The translations under genes and the position numbers were made by a program. A stretch of 64,000 nucleotides of DNA from Lentinula raphanica (lineage: Eukaryota > Basidiomycota > Agaricomycetes > Agaricales > Omphalotaceae): assembly GCA_027919835.1 (NCBI GenBank), contig JANVFP010000014.1:1054001-1118000 (forward strand), in the 5' to 3' direction. A model generated the notes under the pieces. The model made no database searches. It saw nothing but the letters and a program-made list of their open reading frames with translations, and was not told the DNA's origin. Below are positions 35,972-49,100 of this stretch, one piece after another (within the stretch, counting starts at the first letter, position 1; every line of letters begins with the position of its first letter).

Positions 35972-36468
35972 ATATCTAATTTTCTCTCCTTCGACCCATC
36001 ACACACACAAGCTCGCTGTTCCACCAGGATATCCTGACTGAGATTTCCGGATTCTCGCAGATACCTCATATATGGAGCTATCAGTGTCGGTATCACCTCG
36101 TTCTGCCAGCGCAGTGTCTGCGCCAGAGCTTTCTGTCGATGTGAGGACAGAACCGGAGGCTCGGAAAATGTGATGCTTGCTGTGGGGTCCTCAAGCCTTT
36201 GTTGTGTGTCAAGCCTTCATTGAGTGAGAGACTGGAGATCTACATGTGGTCGTTCCAAAAATCCAAACTGACCCACAGGTGGAGGTGAATTCCGTTGAGA
36301 GAGTACGACACCATTGGCACCATATAAGATGGGCCGAGCTGTCCGCTTAGACGGTGATTTGGAGAGTGGGTTGTGAGGGAATGCATGATATGCAGACTGT
36401 CCTGAAGACGAAGGACTCGAAGGCAAGTCTTGACCGAGGAAGCCTTTCAGTAAGTTCAACCGGGACAT

Positions 36469-36684
36469 TGACTCCAAGTGGTAGGTGACGGTCTAACTTC
36501 TAAGTCAAGTCTAGTTTAACGTCATTTCAGACGCCCATTTGTAAATCTGTCATACAAAATACAACTTCATTCACTCAGCACTGAGATGATTCTCAATGGG
36601 TAACGACACATAAGCTACATTGAGGTCTACCACTACGATACAAGTATGTGGACTGATACGCTACAAGAAAAGATAGTACAAATA
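36469..36684. other. Short gap between two minus-strand genes
   Basis: 216 bp between the end of the Spt5-like gene and the KDZ start. It must hold the KDZ promoter; no clear TATA box or other motif is seen. Confidence 0.3.
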
Positions 36685-39012
36685 TTATTTTGATTGTCCA
36701 GAAGTCTTGCTTTCATATTCGCGACGACGTTTTTCTATGGTAGCATTGTTCCCTGCACATCTATCTTCCTTGCCCTCCCATACTGGAACTAACCATGCAC
36801 GATCAACAGTCACAGGTGGCCTATCCAAGAGGACTTCCTGATCATACTGTTCGGCTCGTCCCTTGCGTCTAGTCGTACGCACCGGCTGAATTATCCATTT
36901 AGATGTACCCGGATCTTCTTTATTGTAGACCTGTCCGACACGCCGCCTCATTTGCCCACTCAACTCCGGTGGAAAGATGAGCACAAAGAGCAGGTTGCAT
37001 TTACCAGGTTTGGAGGGAACGAGTTTCAATTTATCATCTTTGAGATTGGGCAAAAGGGTGAAATCAGAGAGAAGTTCCTCGTGTGTTGTTTTTGAGCCTC
37101 CTTGACCAACATCGCGGTAATATACAAGATGGTTATGGATGCGGACGCGATATTCCTTCGTGGAATCTGACCGATATTGCCTGATCTTCAGGGACATCTC
37201 ACAATTGCCCAAGCCAATCTTGAGGTTTCGGTTCGTGATCCAATGACCGACAGGTTGCGGGAGAGGCAAGAATGATGATTCTTCTTCAGGTGTTGGCGTT
37301 GGCCGCCGTGATGGCACAGGAGTTCCACTGGCGTGAGTCGTCCACTGCTCTTCTTCCACTACCAGTTGAAGCCAACCAAGACGCTCATCTTCGGCAATCT
37401 CATGCGCTCGATTCATTTCTCTAAGTACCATCAGTGGCTGTTTACGACCTGGGAGCCGAAACATCTCCATCTCTTGAGGACCATAGATAGGAAGGTAGTC
37501 GTCACGGAATGTATAGTAGGGTATCGAGGGTTGCATTGTGGATGGGGTGTCCGAGGGTATTTCATACCAAGGACTGCTGTCATGCAAGAATTTATAGGTT
37601 CTGAACAGTGAGTCACACTATCAGCTATGTCAAGTATCGGAAATAAAGAGAACACTCACTGCAGTCTCTGGATGAGATCGTAATCCACCCATTCTTTGGG
37701 TATGGAGGCGTTAATGGTGGCGTATTGCACATAGATAGCCAGCCCACTCTTCATCGATCGATCCTCCTTGATATCCTTGACCCAACCATGGTATCCTTTG
37801 CTTCGATGCGCCCCAATCACTATAATCTCCACGTTGATCCATGGGTGTAGAAAACTGGTCTTGGAGCCCGCATAAATTTTTGTGGGAGTGCTAGATTCAC
37901 CGAACGAGAGCGATGAACGGTGCATCTCCGTAAGAGGAGTAGCCGAGGATGATGGTAAAACATTCCAGGCAGAGAATGATCCAGAGTTCAAACATCGCAG
38001 CGAGTTCACATGAATATCGACCCCCTGCAATCAAAAGCAATGAAGTCAAAGGCTTAACAAAAAGAAGATGAGAACTCACGGCTTCGAATTGACCTAGCAT
38101 CACTTGAGCTACCCCAGCCTTACTGTCCAGTTCCGTTACAGAACCAACCAGTCCATAAGCCGGCAAACGTTCCCAAGAGCTAGCCTGTTGAACAACTTTT
38201 CCTCGAGCAATTATTTCTACTGTATCTCCGACTTCGAAGATCTTGCGTATGTAGATTTTTGAAACACGCAGTGTTTCCGATACAGCTTCTCCATCTCATA
38301 CGCAGGAGGATATAACCTCGCAGTCACGATCCTCGACGGAATGAATGACGGCGTGCGATCCGGGTGAAAATCCATGATCAGAGAGTATTCGAGTGTCAGA
38401 TTGGCCGATATGAGGATTGACGAGAATGACAGATTCGCCGGCAAAGAACACCCAGTCAGAGGAAGGTGGCATGCGTAAATGGACAAAAGGCCACGATATA
38501 ACAGGGTGACCGCTTTGGTGAAAAAGCGAGTCTAGATTTGCTGGGAGTATATCGGCAAGAGTTAACGAGGCCCAAGAAATCTTCACCACTGCCAGAGAAC
38601 CAAAGAAATATTGCTTGAGGAATGTGCACCGTTGAGATAGCACTCCGTGAGTACAAGTCAACGGTGAACCACAGTCTTCGCGTATGCACCACCTGTAGTA
38701 AGGTTTGACGTCGTGATTATCGACCAATTGGTCAGCTAAGCTGAACGAAAAAAGTCTTGGGGGAGGTCTTGACTGCCGTTTATGTTTCTCGCCAACTTTT
38801 CGCAGAATGAGGAGGCGGGGCACCAACAGTACCCAACAAAAGAACCAATTTGGATTGGTTTCACCCTCAGGAAACTCAAGTTTGTAGACCAGGCCAACAT
38901 CGCCACTATAGAGCCGGTGTTTGGCGTTGACGCGCACCCAGGTTCCGGCTTGGACTATATCCTGTCGAGCCTGATAGCGGAGGAGGAGAAGATTGTGGTT
39001 CAAGGCTAAAGG
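36685..39012 (-). CDS. Spt5-like multi-KOW protein, N-terminus missing
   Basis: Four exons with clean GT-AG introns: 39012-38302, 38241-38080, 38024-37661/37660 and 37600-36685. Four KOW-like segments are seen: GTWVRVNAKHRLYSGDVGLV, then VGDTVEIIARGK ... GLVGSV, then HPWINVEI ... KGYHGWVKDI, then a C-terminal one (SGQMRRRVGQV). Spacing and order resemble the KOW array of Spt5, the elongation factor that clamps RNA polymerase II to DNA. The NGN domain that precedes the first KOW in Spt5 is absent, because upstream of 39013 the frame runs into the fold-back element with no ATG. It is a paralogue of 50530-52235. Similar Spt5-like genes occur as multicopy families in mushroom genomes (general knowledge). 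Role here unknown; possibly aiding transcription of the element. Confidence 0.7.
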
Positions 39013-42000
39013 CAGCTGTAGCTGTGAGAACTTCACGAAGTAGACTGAGAAGTCTCCATATATGCTTTGCAAAGTAACAGGAGTGGCTTTCCAAGCTTAA
39101 AAAACTCTTCCGGGCAGGCCAGTAGGGCTCCGGGGGGTACCCGGCTATTTATTATATTTATTAATATTTAATAGTTCTTTTATTATTTAATAGATATATT
39201 ATAATAAATCTACTTTGCAAAGCTGTGCTGCACTTCGCAAAGTGACTACGTTTATGGCAATTATGAAATCAGGTAAATTAGGGTTACATCATTATGTCAT
39301 CACCTTCCTTTTTTGGTTCTTGCCTTTTTGAACAAAAAATGTATAATATGACATCATTGATCTTCAAATGCTAAAAATCACAGGGAACCAAAAATAGCTG
39401 CAGTGATGTCCTGGTTACCTCAGGCACATCAAAATTGCCTAAAAAGGAAATTTGTCTAAAAATAGAACTTGATCTCATCAGGTAACAAAAAATCTGAAAA
39501 AATCATTAAAAATACTCAAAAAAATCAGGGTTGCTTTGTTGGCCCTGAAAATGCAAAATAAAAAAAATACGCGACAAGTTTCAAAAATTTTATTACTTCA
39601 AATGATACCACAACCATCAGGCATTATGTATAGATAATCTATATGCTATTTTTAGCACACCTAGTGCCCTCAAACACTCAGATAGCCTAAATCATTTAAT
39701 ATATTTACTATACTCAATGTTTATTACACTTAACACAGTTAACAAGAAAAAACCTTGTAACAGTAACATGTGTGTTATGCTTAATACATTTAACAATGAA
39801 GAAGCCTTGGAACAGTGTTCATGTATGTTATACTCAATACACTTAACACACTTAACAATGAAAAACCTTGAAAACAGTGTTCATGTGTGTTATACTTAAC
39901 ACACTTGACTCAATATACTGAATAATGAAAAGAAAAACCTGGAATGGTGCTCATGTGTATTATACTCAGTAACACACTTAACAATGAAAAAAACTCAGAT
40001 CAGTGTTACTGCATGTTATACTCAACAGACTTCATCAATGAATATAACACACTTAACAATCAAAACCTCGGAGTAGTGTTCTCACTCATTATACTTTTAC
40101 ACTCAACACACTTCATCAGTAAGTATAACACACCTTTAATGGGACATTGTTATACTATAACACACTGATAACAACGAGTTTTGGGCGCTTATGGGCGCTT
40201 ATTTGGTGTTTTTGAGTCGAAATTCATTAATACCACACTCAATAATTTTTGTGGTGGCTCTATATTGTGTCAGGATATTGTCTATATCATATTCCTCTAG
40301 TTACAATTTAGGGAACTCGAAAATTCAACTTGTGGAGGTAGCTATATTGCAATCTTTTGTGATATAACAGTGTTCAATTATATAAATGTCACTGCATATG
40401 TCCATGTAATGCAAGTCTACTGATGCTGGGACATGAGAAAAGCACTCCTACAGTCTACTGGCAGTGTCTGTACATGATTCAGATAGCTATCATAGAGGTT
40501 GGACTGTGTGATATACATATACATGTTTCATGTACACCATAGATGTCTACACTTACATGTAACAATAGATGTCATATTCAATGACCCTCATTACAGATCT
40601 CTTAGCTGTATCAGATGAGGTAGCATATAATAGGTTGTAGGATGACTCTTTTCATGACCCAGTAGCAGTTTAACTTCATAACATGGGTGTATGCATTGAC
40701 ATTTATATAAAACACTGTTATATCACAAAAGATCATAGTATAGCTAGCCCCCCAGGTTGAATTTCCAAGTTCTCCGAATTGTATCTAGAGAATTATGATA
40801 TAGACAACATCCTGACACAATATAGAGCCACCACAAAAATTATTGAGTGTGGTATTAATGAATTTCGACTCAAAAACACCAAATAAGCGCCCATAAGCGC
40901 CCAAAACTCGTTGTTATCAGTGTGTTATAGTATAACAATGTCCCATTAAAGGTGTGTTATACTTACTGATGAAGTGTGTTGAGTGTAAAAGTATAATGAG
41001 TGAGAACACTACTCCGAGGTTTTGATTGTTAAGTGTGTTATATTCATTGATGAAGTCTGTTGAGTATAACATGCAGTAACACTGATCTGAGTTTTTTTCA
41101 TTGTTAAGTGTGTTACTGAGTATAATACACATGAGCACCATTCCAGGTTTTTCTTTTCATTATTCAGTATATTGAGTCAAGTGTGTTAAGTATAACACAC
41201 ATGAACACTGTTTTCAAGGTTTTTCATTGTTAAGTGTGTTAAGTGTATTGAGTATAACATACATGAACACTGTTCCAAGGCTTCTTCATTGTTAAATGTA
41301 TTAAGCATAACACACATGTTACTGTTACAAGGTTTTTTCTTGTTAACTGTGTTAAGTGTAATAAACATTGAGTATAGTAAATATATTAAATGATTTAGGC
41401 TATCTGAGTGTTTGAGGGCACTAGGTGTGCTAAAAATAGCATATAGATTATCTATACATAATGCCTGATGGTTGTGGTATCATTTGAAGTAATAAAATTT
41501 TTGAAACTTGTTGCGTATTTTTTTTATTTTGCATTTTCAGGGCCAACAAAGCAACCCTGATTTTTTTGAGTATTTTTAATGATTTTTTCAGATTTTTTGT
41601 TACCTGATGAGATCAAGTTCTATTTTTAGACAAATTTCCTTTTTAGGCAATTTTGATGTGCCTGAGGTAACCAGGACATCACTGCAGCTATTTTTGGTTC
41701 CCTGTGATTTTTAGCATTTGAAGATCAATGATGTCATATTATACATTTTTTATTCAAAAAGGCAAGAACCAAAAAAGGAAGGTGATGACATAATGATGTA
41801 ACCCTAATTCACCTGATTTCATAATTGCCGTAAACATAGTCACTTTGCGAAGTGCAGCACAGCTTTGCAAAGTAGATTTATTATAATATATCTATTAAAT
41901 AATAAAAGAACTATTAAATATTAATAAATATAATAAATAGCCGGGTACCCCCCGGAGCCCTACTGGCCTGCCCGGAAGAGTTTTTTAAGCTTGGAAAGCC

Positions 42001-42072
42001 ACTCCTGTTACTTTGCAAAGCATATATGGAGACTTCTCAGTCTACTTCGTGAAGTTCTTACAGCTACAGCTG
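39013..42072. mobile_element. Fold-back element 1 (3.06-kb palindrome)
   Basis: Two arms of about 1.5 kb, inverted copies of each other centred near 40542. The translated frames at 39717-39899 and 39944-40168 reappear unchanged in reverse at 41368-41186 and 41141-40917. Ends are CAGCTGTAGCTGTRAGAACT. Near the ends are several CTTTGCAAAG / CTTCGCAAAG palindromes and CCGGGCAGGCCAG. Each arm has about ten loose 35-45 bp repeats containing AACACACTTAACAATGAAAA, then GGGCGCTTATGGGCGCTTAT. No enzyme is encoded and no target duplication is seen. Such a sequence can form a very long hairpin. Confidence 0.9.
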
Positions 42073-42846
42073 GACTACGAGCTACGTCTTCGAATGCATC
42101 AGCGACGCTTGGAGAGTCAGAAAGAGTTAGAGGCAGACGGAACCTCTACAGTCAATTCTTCTTGCGACGAACCTTCCTCTTCTCAGCCTCGCCTTCCATC
42201 TCGAGCAAGCACGCCCACGGAAACACTTTATTATGATCACTGGATGTTGGACCCTCACATCGCGCTGGCTGTTGGCGATCGTGATATATATGTGGCGTGT
42301 ACGGATGGAAAGGATCATCGCGTGGGCTTCTGTTTCAACGGGAGGGATGACTTAATGGTCGTTGAGTCGATGGATCACAAGGGAGGACGCAAACATAACC
42401 GTCAGGAGCAGATAGTTGATCTTCATACCATCTTGTCCCGCCCACAGTCATTCTCAGTAAAAGATCCATTCAAGGCTTCAGGTCTGTACGTCGTTTGTCA
42501 AGGGGAGCACATTGGGAAGCTGGCCCGTCGGGTGACACACCGGAGTCCAGGGCACTCTCTCAAGCACGACGAGGCTCTGTTTGTTCTACAGGAGGTGCAC
42601 TATCGAGAGGAACAGAAAGGGAATCGGCTCTCAACTGTTGAATATTTTGATGAGGTGGCTGAACCCCTGTTTGAGCTTGATCGCAACGCCCTTGTCTTGG
42701 TTCATGAATCAGCGGCGCTCAAATCAGTGGGCAATTGGAAGATAACTGCACTGCGCGAGAAACATGGAGGTAATACGAATGGGTTAGGAGCTTTTGACAA
42801 AATCGGTCGGCCAGGACAGGATATACTTGGGACTTTCGAACCTTGA
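42073..42846 (+). pseudogene. Spt5-like gene, C-terminal fragment
   Basis: 258 codons in one frame with a TGA at 42844-42846. Aligns with the C-terminal part of the gene at 50530-52235: HWMLDPHIALAVGDRDIYV against HWILDPRICKGLAGREIWV, then ASGLYVVCQGEHIGKLARR against ASGLYIICEGEHTGKLVRR, NALVLVHE against NALAMVHE, and GGNTNG near the end. The last KOW-like motif is intact. Everything N-terminal is missing; the frame enters from fold-back element 1 with no conventional start. It lies 314 bp upstream of the acidic-protein gene, as the fuller copy does at 52.2 kb. Confidence 0.75.
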
Positions 42847-43160
42847 ATGCAAATGCATTGTCGGTAATATTGCGTATAATCTTGTATTCTATGTAATTTC
42901 TGTCTTGTATTATTTTCATGTAGCCTTATCATTAAACACCAATTCAATGACCTACTTCTCATTCTGAATGAGAGATCAGTTCGACGCGTCCGAAACGACG
43001 TTAAACTATTCATGCGATTCAGCGACAATGTCACATGTCACAAGGACTCGTTGAGTGACTTTCAACCCTTGAAGCTTCCAACTCTCTGTCGGTGTAAGTG
43101 AATCTCAGAATTAGGGCAAAACTGTTGTGTTAACTTTATTCAAACAGGAAGAAACATAGA
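42847..43160. other. Intergenic region of module A
   Basis: 314 bp between the Spt5-like fragment and the acidic-protein start. It shares a GTTAAACTAT patch with the corresponding 340-bp gap of module B (52236-52575). It should contain the terminator of the first gene and promoter of the second; neither is clear. Confidence 0.35.
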
Positions 43161-46100
43161 ATGGAGACAAGATCAAAGAGGCAAAGCCAAACAACGCGCT
43201 CTGAGGTCATCTCAGACTTCACTTCGTTATCCAAAGCTGAACAAGCCAAGGGGAAAGCAAAGCCCCGGCGAAAACGCGGTAAAAAGGCGCAGGAAGAGCA
43301 AGGAGGAAGTAGTGATATAGAGTTTGGTGAGGTGACGAAGATTGGGACTCCTCAGGCAGACGTGGTAAGTTGGAGGTTATATCAGTCCTTCGATTTGACT
43401 GAAAATGGACAGGAAAAGGATACGGAGGAGCACTCGAATTCCGAGGACGTGAATGCTGGAGATCGCCCGGAGCTTGGACGAGGAAAAGGAGCCAAAACTC
43501 GTCAGGGAAGGAGGAATGTTATGGGTGTTAAGGTAGGTTTCTTTGAAGCATGATTAAATGTGAAAACTTCAATATTCGCACAACAGCAACCTAAAGGGCT
43601 CCAAAAACCACAGCTCGAAGATAGCGTAGATCAGGGACGACAAAAAGGAGTCAAGACTCGTCAGGCAAGAGGTAATAGGGCGGGTGCTAAGGTAAGTTTT
43701 TTTCTGTCACATCATTGATTCTGGAAACTTTAATATTGATACCACAGCAAAAGGGGCCGACAAAACCACAGACTGAAGATAGTGCTTCTCGGCCGCCAAC
43801 AGCTACCCCACACGAGGATACTTTGTCTGAGTACGCGCTGATCCTGTTCGAATTTTCTTGCACATAACTGATTTTTCTCTAGCAGTGAAAAGAAAGGCTG
43901 GGAAATTGTGCTGCAGTTCTTCTCGAACGACGACATGAAGCTTCCCGCTGCTGAGGCTGCTCTTCGAAACCTCTACGGCGAAAGTTATGATCACACAATC
44001 TGGCATGACACCCTACGAGAGATCAATGACTTCGAAGGAGAACCAACTGATTGGTGGGAGATTTACAAGAAACTTCAGAAGAAACTCGGGACGTATATTC
44101 CAGAGATCGACGACTGGCCACTCACTCGGAAGGTGCCCGATCAGTCAGTCGAGGAAATGGGGATGAAGACCAAGGACGACGATCATACTGAGGGAGGTGG
44201 AGAGGAGCATCCTGCCGAAGAGAAAGGACAACAGTCCGACTCGGAATCTGAGGATAGATACTATCAGTGGGATTTGGATCACTTCGAGGAAGCGAAGAGT
44301 GTCGATCCAGTCGCGGCGCGTCGTATCAGAGATCAGTATGCGGAATCCTTAATCAACGCTGCAAAAGAATTCGCTGGGGATGCGTGGCAAGACCACATGG
44401 CGGATCATCCAAAGTTACGACATGTGGTTCAAACAAGCAGGAAGTCGGCTTGGGACGAAATGCACCGCATCGCTCATTCTGGATGGCGGAGGATCTGTGA
44501 TAGCAAAAATTCTGTGCCAACAAGTCCCGTAAAACCACTCGTTGACTATCAGTCCTCCCTTGTCATGGATCCGGACTCCGAACGTGCCCCAGGAGATAGT
44601 GAAGAAGGAAGTGAGGCGGCGGCCGTTGAGGAAGAGGAGGAAGCAAAGGAAGAGGAGGAGGGAGCCAACGATGATGATGAAGAGACAGACGAGGAGGAGA
44701 GACAGAGACAGCAACAGAGGCAGAAGCAGCACCTGTAGCTGTAAAATCTACGCAAAGTAGTTCGATAAGTATCCACCAGGGCTTTGCGAAGTACACCGAT
44801 ACTCTCTCCAAGGGTCAAATTTTACCTCCGGGCAGGCCAGAAATGCTCCGGGGGCTGCTATTTTTTATTATATATATATATTATTGGTATTATTTAATTA
44901 AAAAAACAGGAAAAAAATAATATATAGCTTCGCAAAGTGGTGTGAAAGATATCACAAATGATGGGAACAGATGAAATGATGTGATGGGATCTGCGTCAAT
45001 CATTTCCTTTTTGGGAAAAGGATATTTATATTGAAACCAGGGGTTACAGGGTACTACTGTATATATATGGGTGTCTAAAAATAGCAAATATCATATACAA
45101 TCCAAAAATGACCAAAACAGGGTACAGGCTATTCTAGGCACATCAAAATTGCCCAAAAAGGAAATTGGTCTAAAAATAGAACTTGATCTCATCAGGTAGC
45201 AAAAAATCTGAAAAAAATCATAAAAATAGTGAAAAAAATCAGGGTTGCCTTGATGGCCCTGGAAATGCAAAATAAAAAAAAATACGCGACAAGTGTAAAA
45301 AATTTTATCACTCCAAATCATACTAGATCCTCTATACATTGGGGGTATATGATGTACATGCTATTTTTAGCACCCCCAGTACTCTTAGGCACCTAGAATA
45401 GCTTATATCATTCAATATATTCAGCACACTCAATGCTTGTTATACTTAATACACTTAACAATGAGAGATTTTAGAACAGTATTTATGTGTGTTATACTTA
45501 ACACACATAACAATGAACAGTGTTCATGTGTGTTATGCTTAACATACTTATCAATGAAAAACCTTGGATCAGTGTTGATGTGTATTATGCTTAACATACT
45601 TAACAATGAAAAACTTCAGAACAGTGTTGATGTGTATTATACTTAACACAATTAACAATGAGAAACATCGGAACAATGTGCATATGTGTTATACTTAACA
45701 CACTCAACAATGACAAAGTTAAAACAGTGTTCATGTGTGTTATACTGATACACTCAACAATGCAAAAACTTGGAACAATGTTACTGCATGTTATACTCAA
45801 CATACTGAACTCATTACACTTATAACACTTAACATACTTCATCAGTAACTATAACACACCATCAATAGAACATTGTTATACTATAACACACATATAACAA
45901 CGAGTTTTGGGCGCTTATGGGCGCTTATTTTGAGTTTTTGAGTCGAAATTCATTCATACCACACTCAATAATTTTTGTGTGGGGTTTATACTGTGTAAAG
46001 ATGTTGTTTATATCATACTACACTAGATACAATTCGGAGAACCCAAAATTACGGCCTGTGGGACTGGCTATATCATGATCTTTTATTATTCAACAGTGTT

Positions 46101-49100
46101 TTATGTAAATGACAATGCATATGTCCATGTAATGCAAGGATATTGATGCTGGTTCATGAGGGAATCACTCCTACAGTCTACTAAAAGTGTCTGGACATGG
46201 TTCAGATACTCAGTATGACTATTGGACTCTGTGATATACATGTATCTATTTCATGTACACAAGGGATGGCTACAGTTCCATGTAACAATATATGTTATGT
46301 TCAATGATCCAGATTACAGATCTCTTAGCTGTATTACATACAGTGAGCATAGAATAGATTGTAGGATGACTCTTTTCATCACCCAGTGGCAATTTGACTT
46401 CATAACATGGGTGTATGCATTGTGATTTACACAAAGCACTGTTAAATCACAGAAGATCACAATATAGCCAGTCCCACAGGTTGTAATTTTGGGTTCTCCG
46501 AATTGTATCTAGTGTCGTATGATATAAACAACATCTTTACACAGTATAAACCCCACACAAAAATTATTGAGTGTGGTATGAATGAATTTCGACTCAAAAA
46601 CTCAAAATAAGCGCCCATAAGCGCCCAAAACTCGTTGTTATATGTGTGTTATAGTATAACAATGTTCTATTGATGGTGTGTTATAGTTACTGATGAAGTA
46701 TGTTAAGTGTTATAAGTGTAATGAGTTCAGTATGTTGAGTATAACATGCAGTAACATTGTTCCAAGTTTTTGCATTGTTGAGTGTATCAGTATAACACAC
46801 ATGAACACTGTTTTAACTTTGTCATTGTTGAGTGTGTTAAGTATAACACATATGCACATTGTTCCGATGTTTCTCATTGTTAATTGTGTTAAGTATAATA
46901 CACATCAACACTGTTCTGAAGTTTTTCATTGTTAAGTATGTTAAGCATAATACACATCAACACTGATCCAAGGTTTTTCATTGATAAGTATGTTAAGCAT
47001 AACACACATAAATACTGTTCTAAAATCTCTCATTGTTAAGTGTATTAAGTATAACAAGCATTGAGTGTGCTGAATATATTGAATGATATAAGCTATTCTA
47101 GGTGCCTAAGAGTACTGGGGGTGCTAAAAATAGCATGTACATCATATACCCCCAATGTATAGAGGATCTAGTATGATTTGGAGTGATAAAATTTTTTACA
47201 CTTGTCGCGTATTTTTTTTTATTTTGCATTTCCAGGGCCATCAAGGCAACCCTGATTTTTTTCACTATTTTTATGATTTTTTTCAGATTTTTTGCTACCT
47301 GATGAGATCAAGTTCTATTTTTAGACCAATTTCCTTTTTGGGCAATTTTGATGTGCCTAGAATAGCCTGTACCCTGTTTTGGTCATTTTTGGATTGTATA
47401 TGATATTTGCTATTTTTAGACACCCATATATATACAGTAGTACCCTGTAACCCCTGGTTTCAATATAAATATCCTTTTCCCAAAAAGGAAATGATTGACG
47501 CAGATCCCATCACATCATTTCATCTGTTCCCATCATTTGTGATATCTTTCACACCACTTTGCGAAGCTATATATTATTTTTTTTCCTGTTTTTTTAATTA
47601 AATAATACCAATAATATATATATATAATAAAAAATAGCAGCCCCCGGAGCATTTCTGGCCTGCCCGGAGGTAAAATTTGACCCTTGGAGAGAGTATCGGT
47701 GTACTTCGCAAAGCTCTGGTGGATACTTATCGGACTACTTTGCGTAGATTTTACAGCCTCAGCTGGGAAAGGTGAAGCGAAGGCGCGAGCGTAAGTTTCT
47801 CATTGGTTGTAACTATTGTTCATGTCTGAAAGTACTTTAGAAACGAAGCAAGATTTTACGAGGTTTGTTGGAAAACAATACAGGAAAACACTCAGGTCTC
47901 GGCTCTCAAAGGAGGAAATGAAGGATAAAAGAAATTACGCGCGCGCTATGAAGAAGGAGATGGACTGGGCCAAGAACCGACTCAATAAGTTTATAGGGGG
48001 TGCTAAGGATTCTGGTAAAATCACTGTTAACATCAAAAGCATGATTCAGCCTGCTCTGATCTTGGTACGTTGCATCCCAAAATCAATTTTTACGGTCTCA
48101 TTGATGGTTTGGTAGGGTGAGCGGCTTTATGAGACGGCAGGGATTCACTTGATTGGTTGGGTCATTAGCACGGAGCGAGACCGCATGGGCCGCAGCTTGA
48201 GTGCTTTCTTTGCAGGAGATGAGATAGGGAAAGCAGCGAAGCAGCGTTTCGGATCGAAGATGGATACTCAGCTTCACGATCTCGAAATGATGTTCCGACA
48301 GGTGGAAATGGATGAACGTAGTTCCAATAGGGAGCTATCAGAGCTGATGACCGAGACCCTTAGAAAGGGAAGTGAACAGAGGAAGGATCGAGAGCTACGG
48401 GTCTTAGGGGCAATTTTTAAATATGATATCAGTGAGTTTCACCGGTACAGATTCATGTCTATACTCATATGTGTTGGCAGAACAACTCTTGGGAGAGCCA
48501 GTGAAGATTTCTCTGAATAACTTTTCCACCAAAGCTTGGAAACATCATATTCGTATCAAGAACTGGCCAGTAGGGGCTGCGTTTCCTAAGGTTGGGGAGG
48601 AGACAAAGGAAGGCAACGAGAAAAAGAGCTTGAAGTCTCTCCCCACACATCATATCCGGATGGCTTTCGAGCCGCGGATGGCCCACCTCCAGCGAGAGTA
48701 TGATGCGCTTTTGAACCAAGTCCCTCCCAATGCCCCGGAAATCCAAGCGGTTATGTATGAGTTGGAATATTGGACTGAAGGTATGGTGCACTTGTATAAG
48801 AAATATATTTGGTATTCTAATATCCACACTTGATTAGATGAGGTAGAACTTCGAACAGAGGAGCAAGGAAATGTTCCTCTGGTGATAGATGTGAATGGGA
48901 AGACTATAGTGAAGGTGTCAGATGTAGATGATTGGGTTGAGAGTGTAGGTGATAGTAGAAAGGATTTGCACCAAGGTAAAAAAAGGGGTAAGGTTGCTCT
49001 CTATGAAGATGATGAGGATGAAGATGAAGCTAGGATTAGGCGAGGAAAGAAAAGAAGGGATGAAGCTGGAGATGGTTTTATTGCTCATCTGGCAGGTTCT

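Larger units (their letters stand above)
29938..36468 (-). pseudogene. KDZ transposase, disrupted
   Basis: Starts at ATG 36468 (MSRLNLLKGFLG). An N-terminal cysteine-cluster segment follows (CECRPAPVQLIERGLFGS region), then FIVCLDACFNQKHNKQPRDP, then the KDZ core at about 33360-32985 (IGLLYDIACQLERS, FHAFGHGWGCQCVYHPRK, GLSDGEGCERFWHSISKL) and an acidic C-terminal region. Visible exons: 36468-34106 (interrupted), 34015-33708, 33656-32981, 32928-32715, 32290 onward. The gene is broken several ways: in-frame TGA at 36217-36219, 30787-30789 and 30406-30408; a 1-bp frameshift near 34196; a solo LTR at 34409-35971; and a CATCAGG element at 30858-32002. All three TGAs could come from CGA by a C-to-T change. 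The protein is expected to bind and cut transposon ends. This copy cannot make a full-length product. Confidence 0.9.

Noticed and set aside
39013..39072. Start of the Spt5-like protein inside the fold-back arm (reading QSIYGDFSVYFVKF)
   Set aside because: The first codon is TTG, not ATG, and the same peptide appears before the unrelated fragment at 42013, so it is arm sequence.
39717..41368. Paired 60- and 74-codon frames in the fold-back arms
   Set aside because: Short, low-complexity and in repeat-rich arms. Their identity on both strands reflects the palindrome, not selection on protein.
44730..47765. Fold-back element 2 as a spliced intron (donor near CACCT-GTAGCT, acceptor TTTTACAG or CCTCAG)
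   Set aside because: Every donor/acceptor pair tried leaves the two halves of the gene out of frame, and the TAG at the start of the element is in frame.
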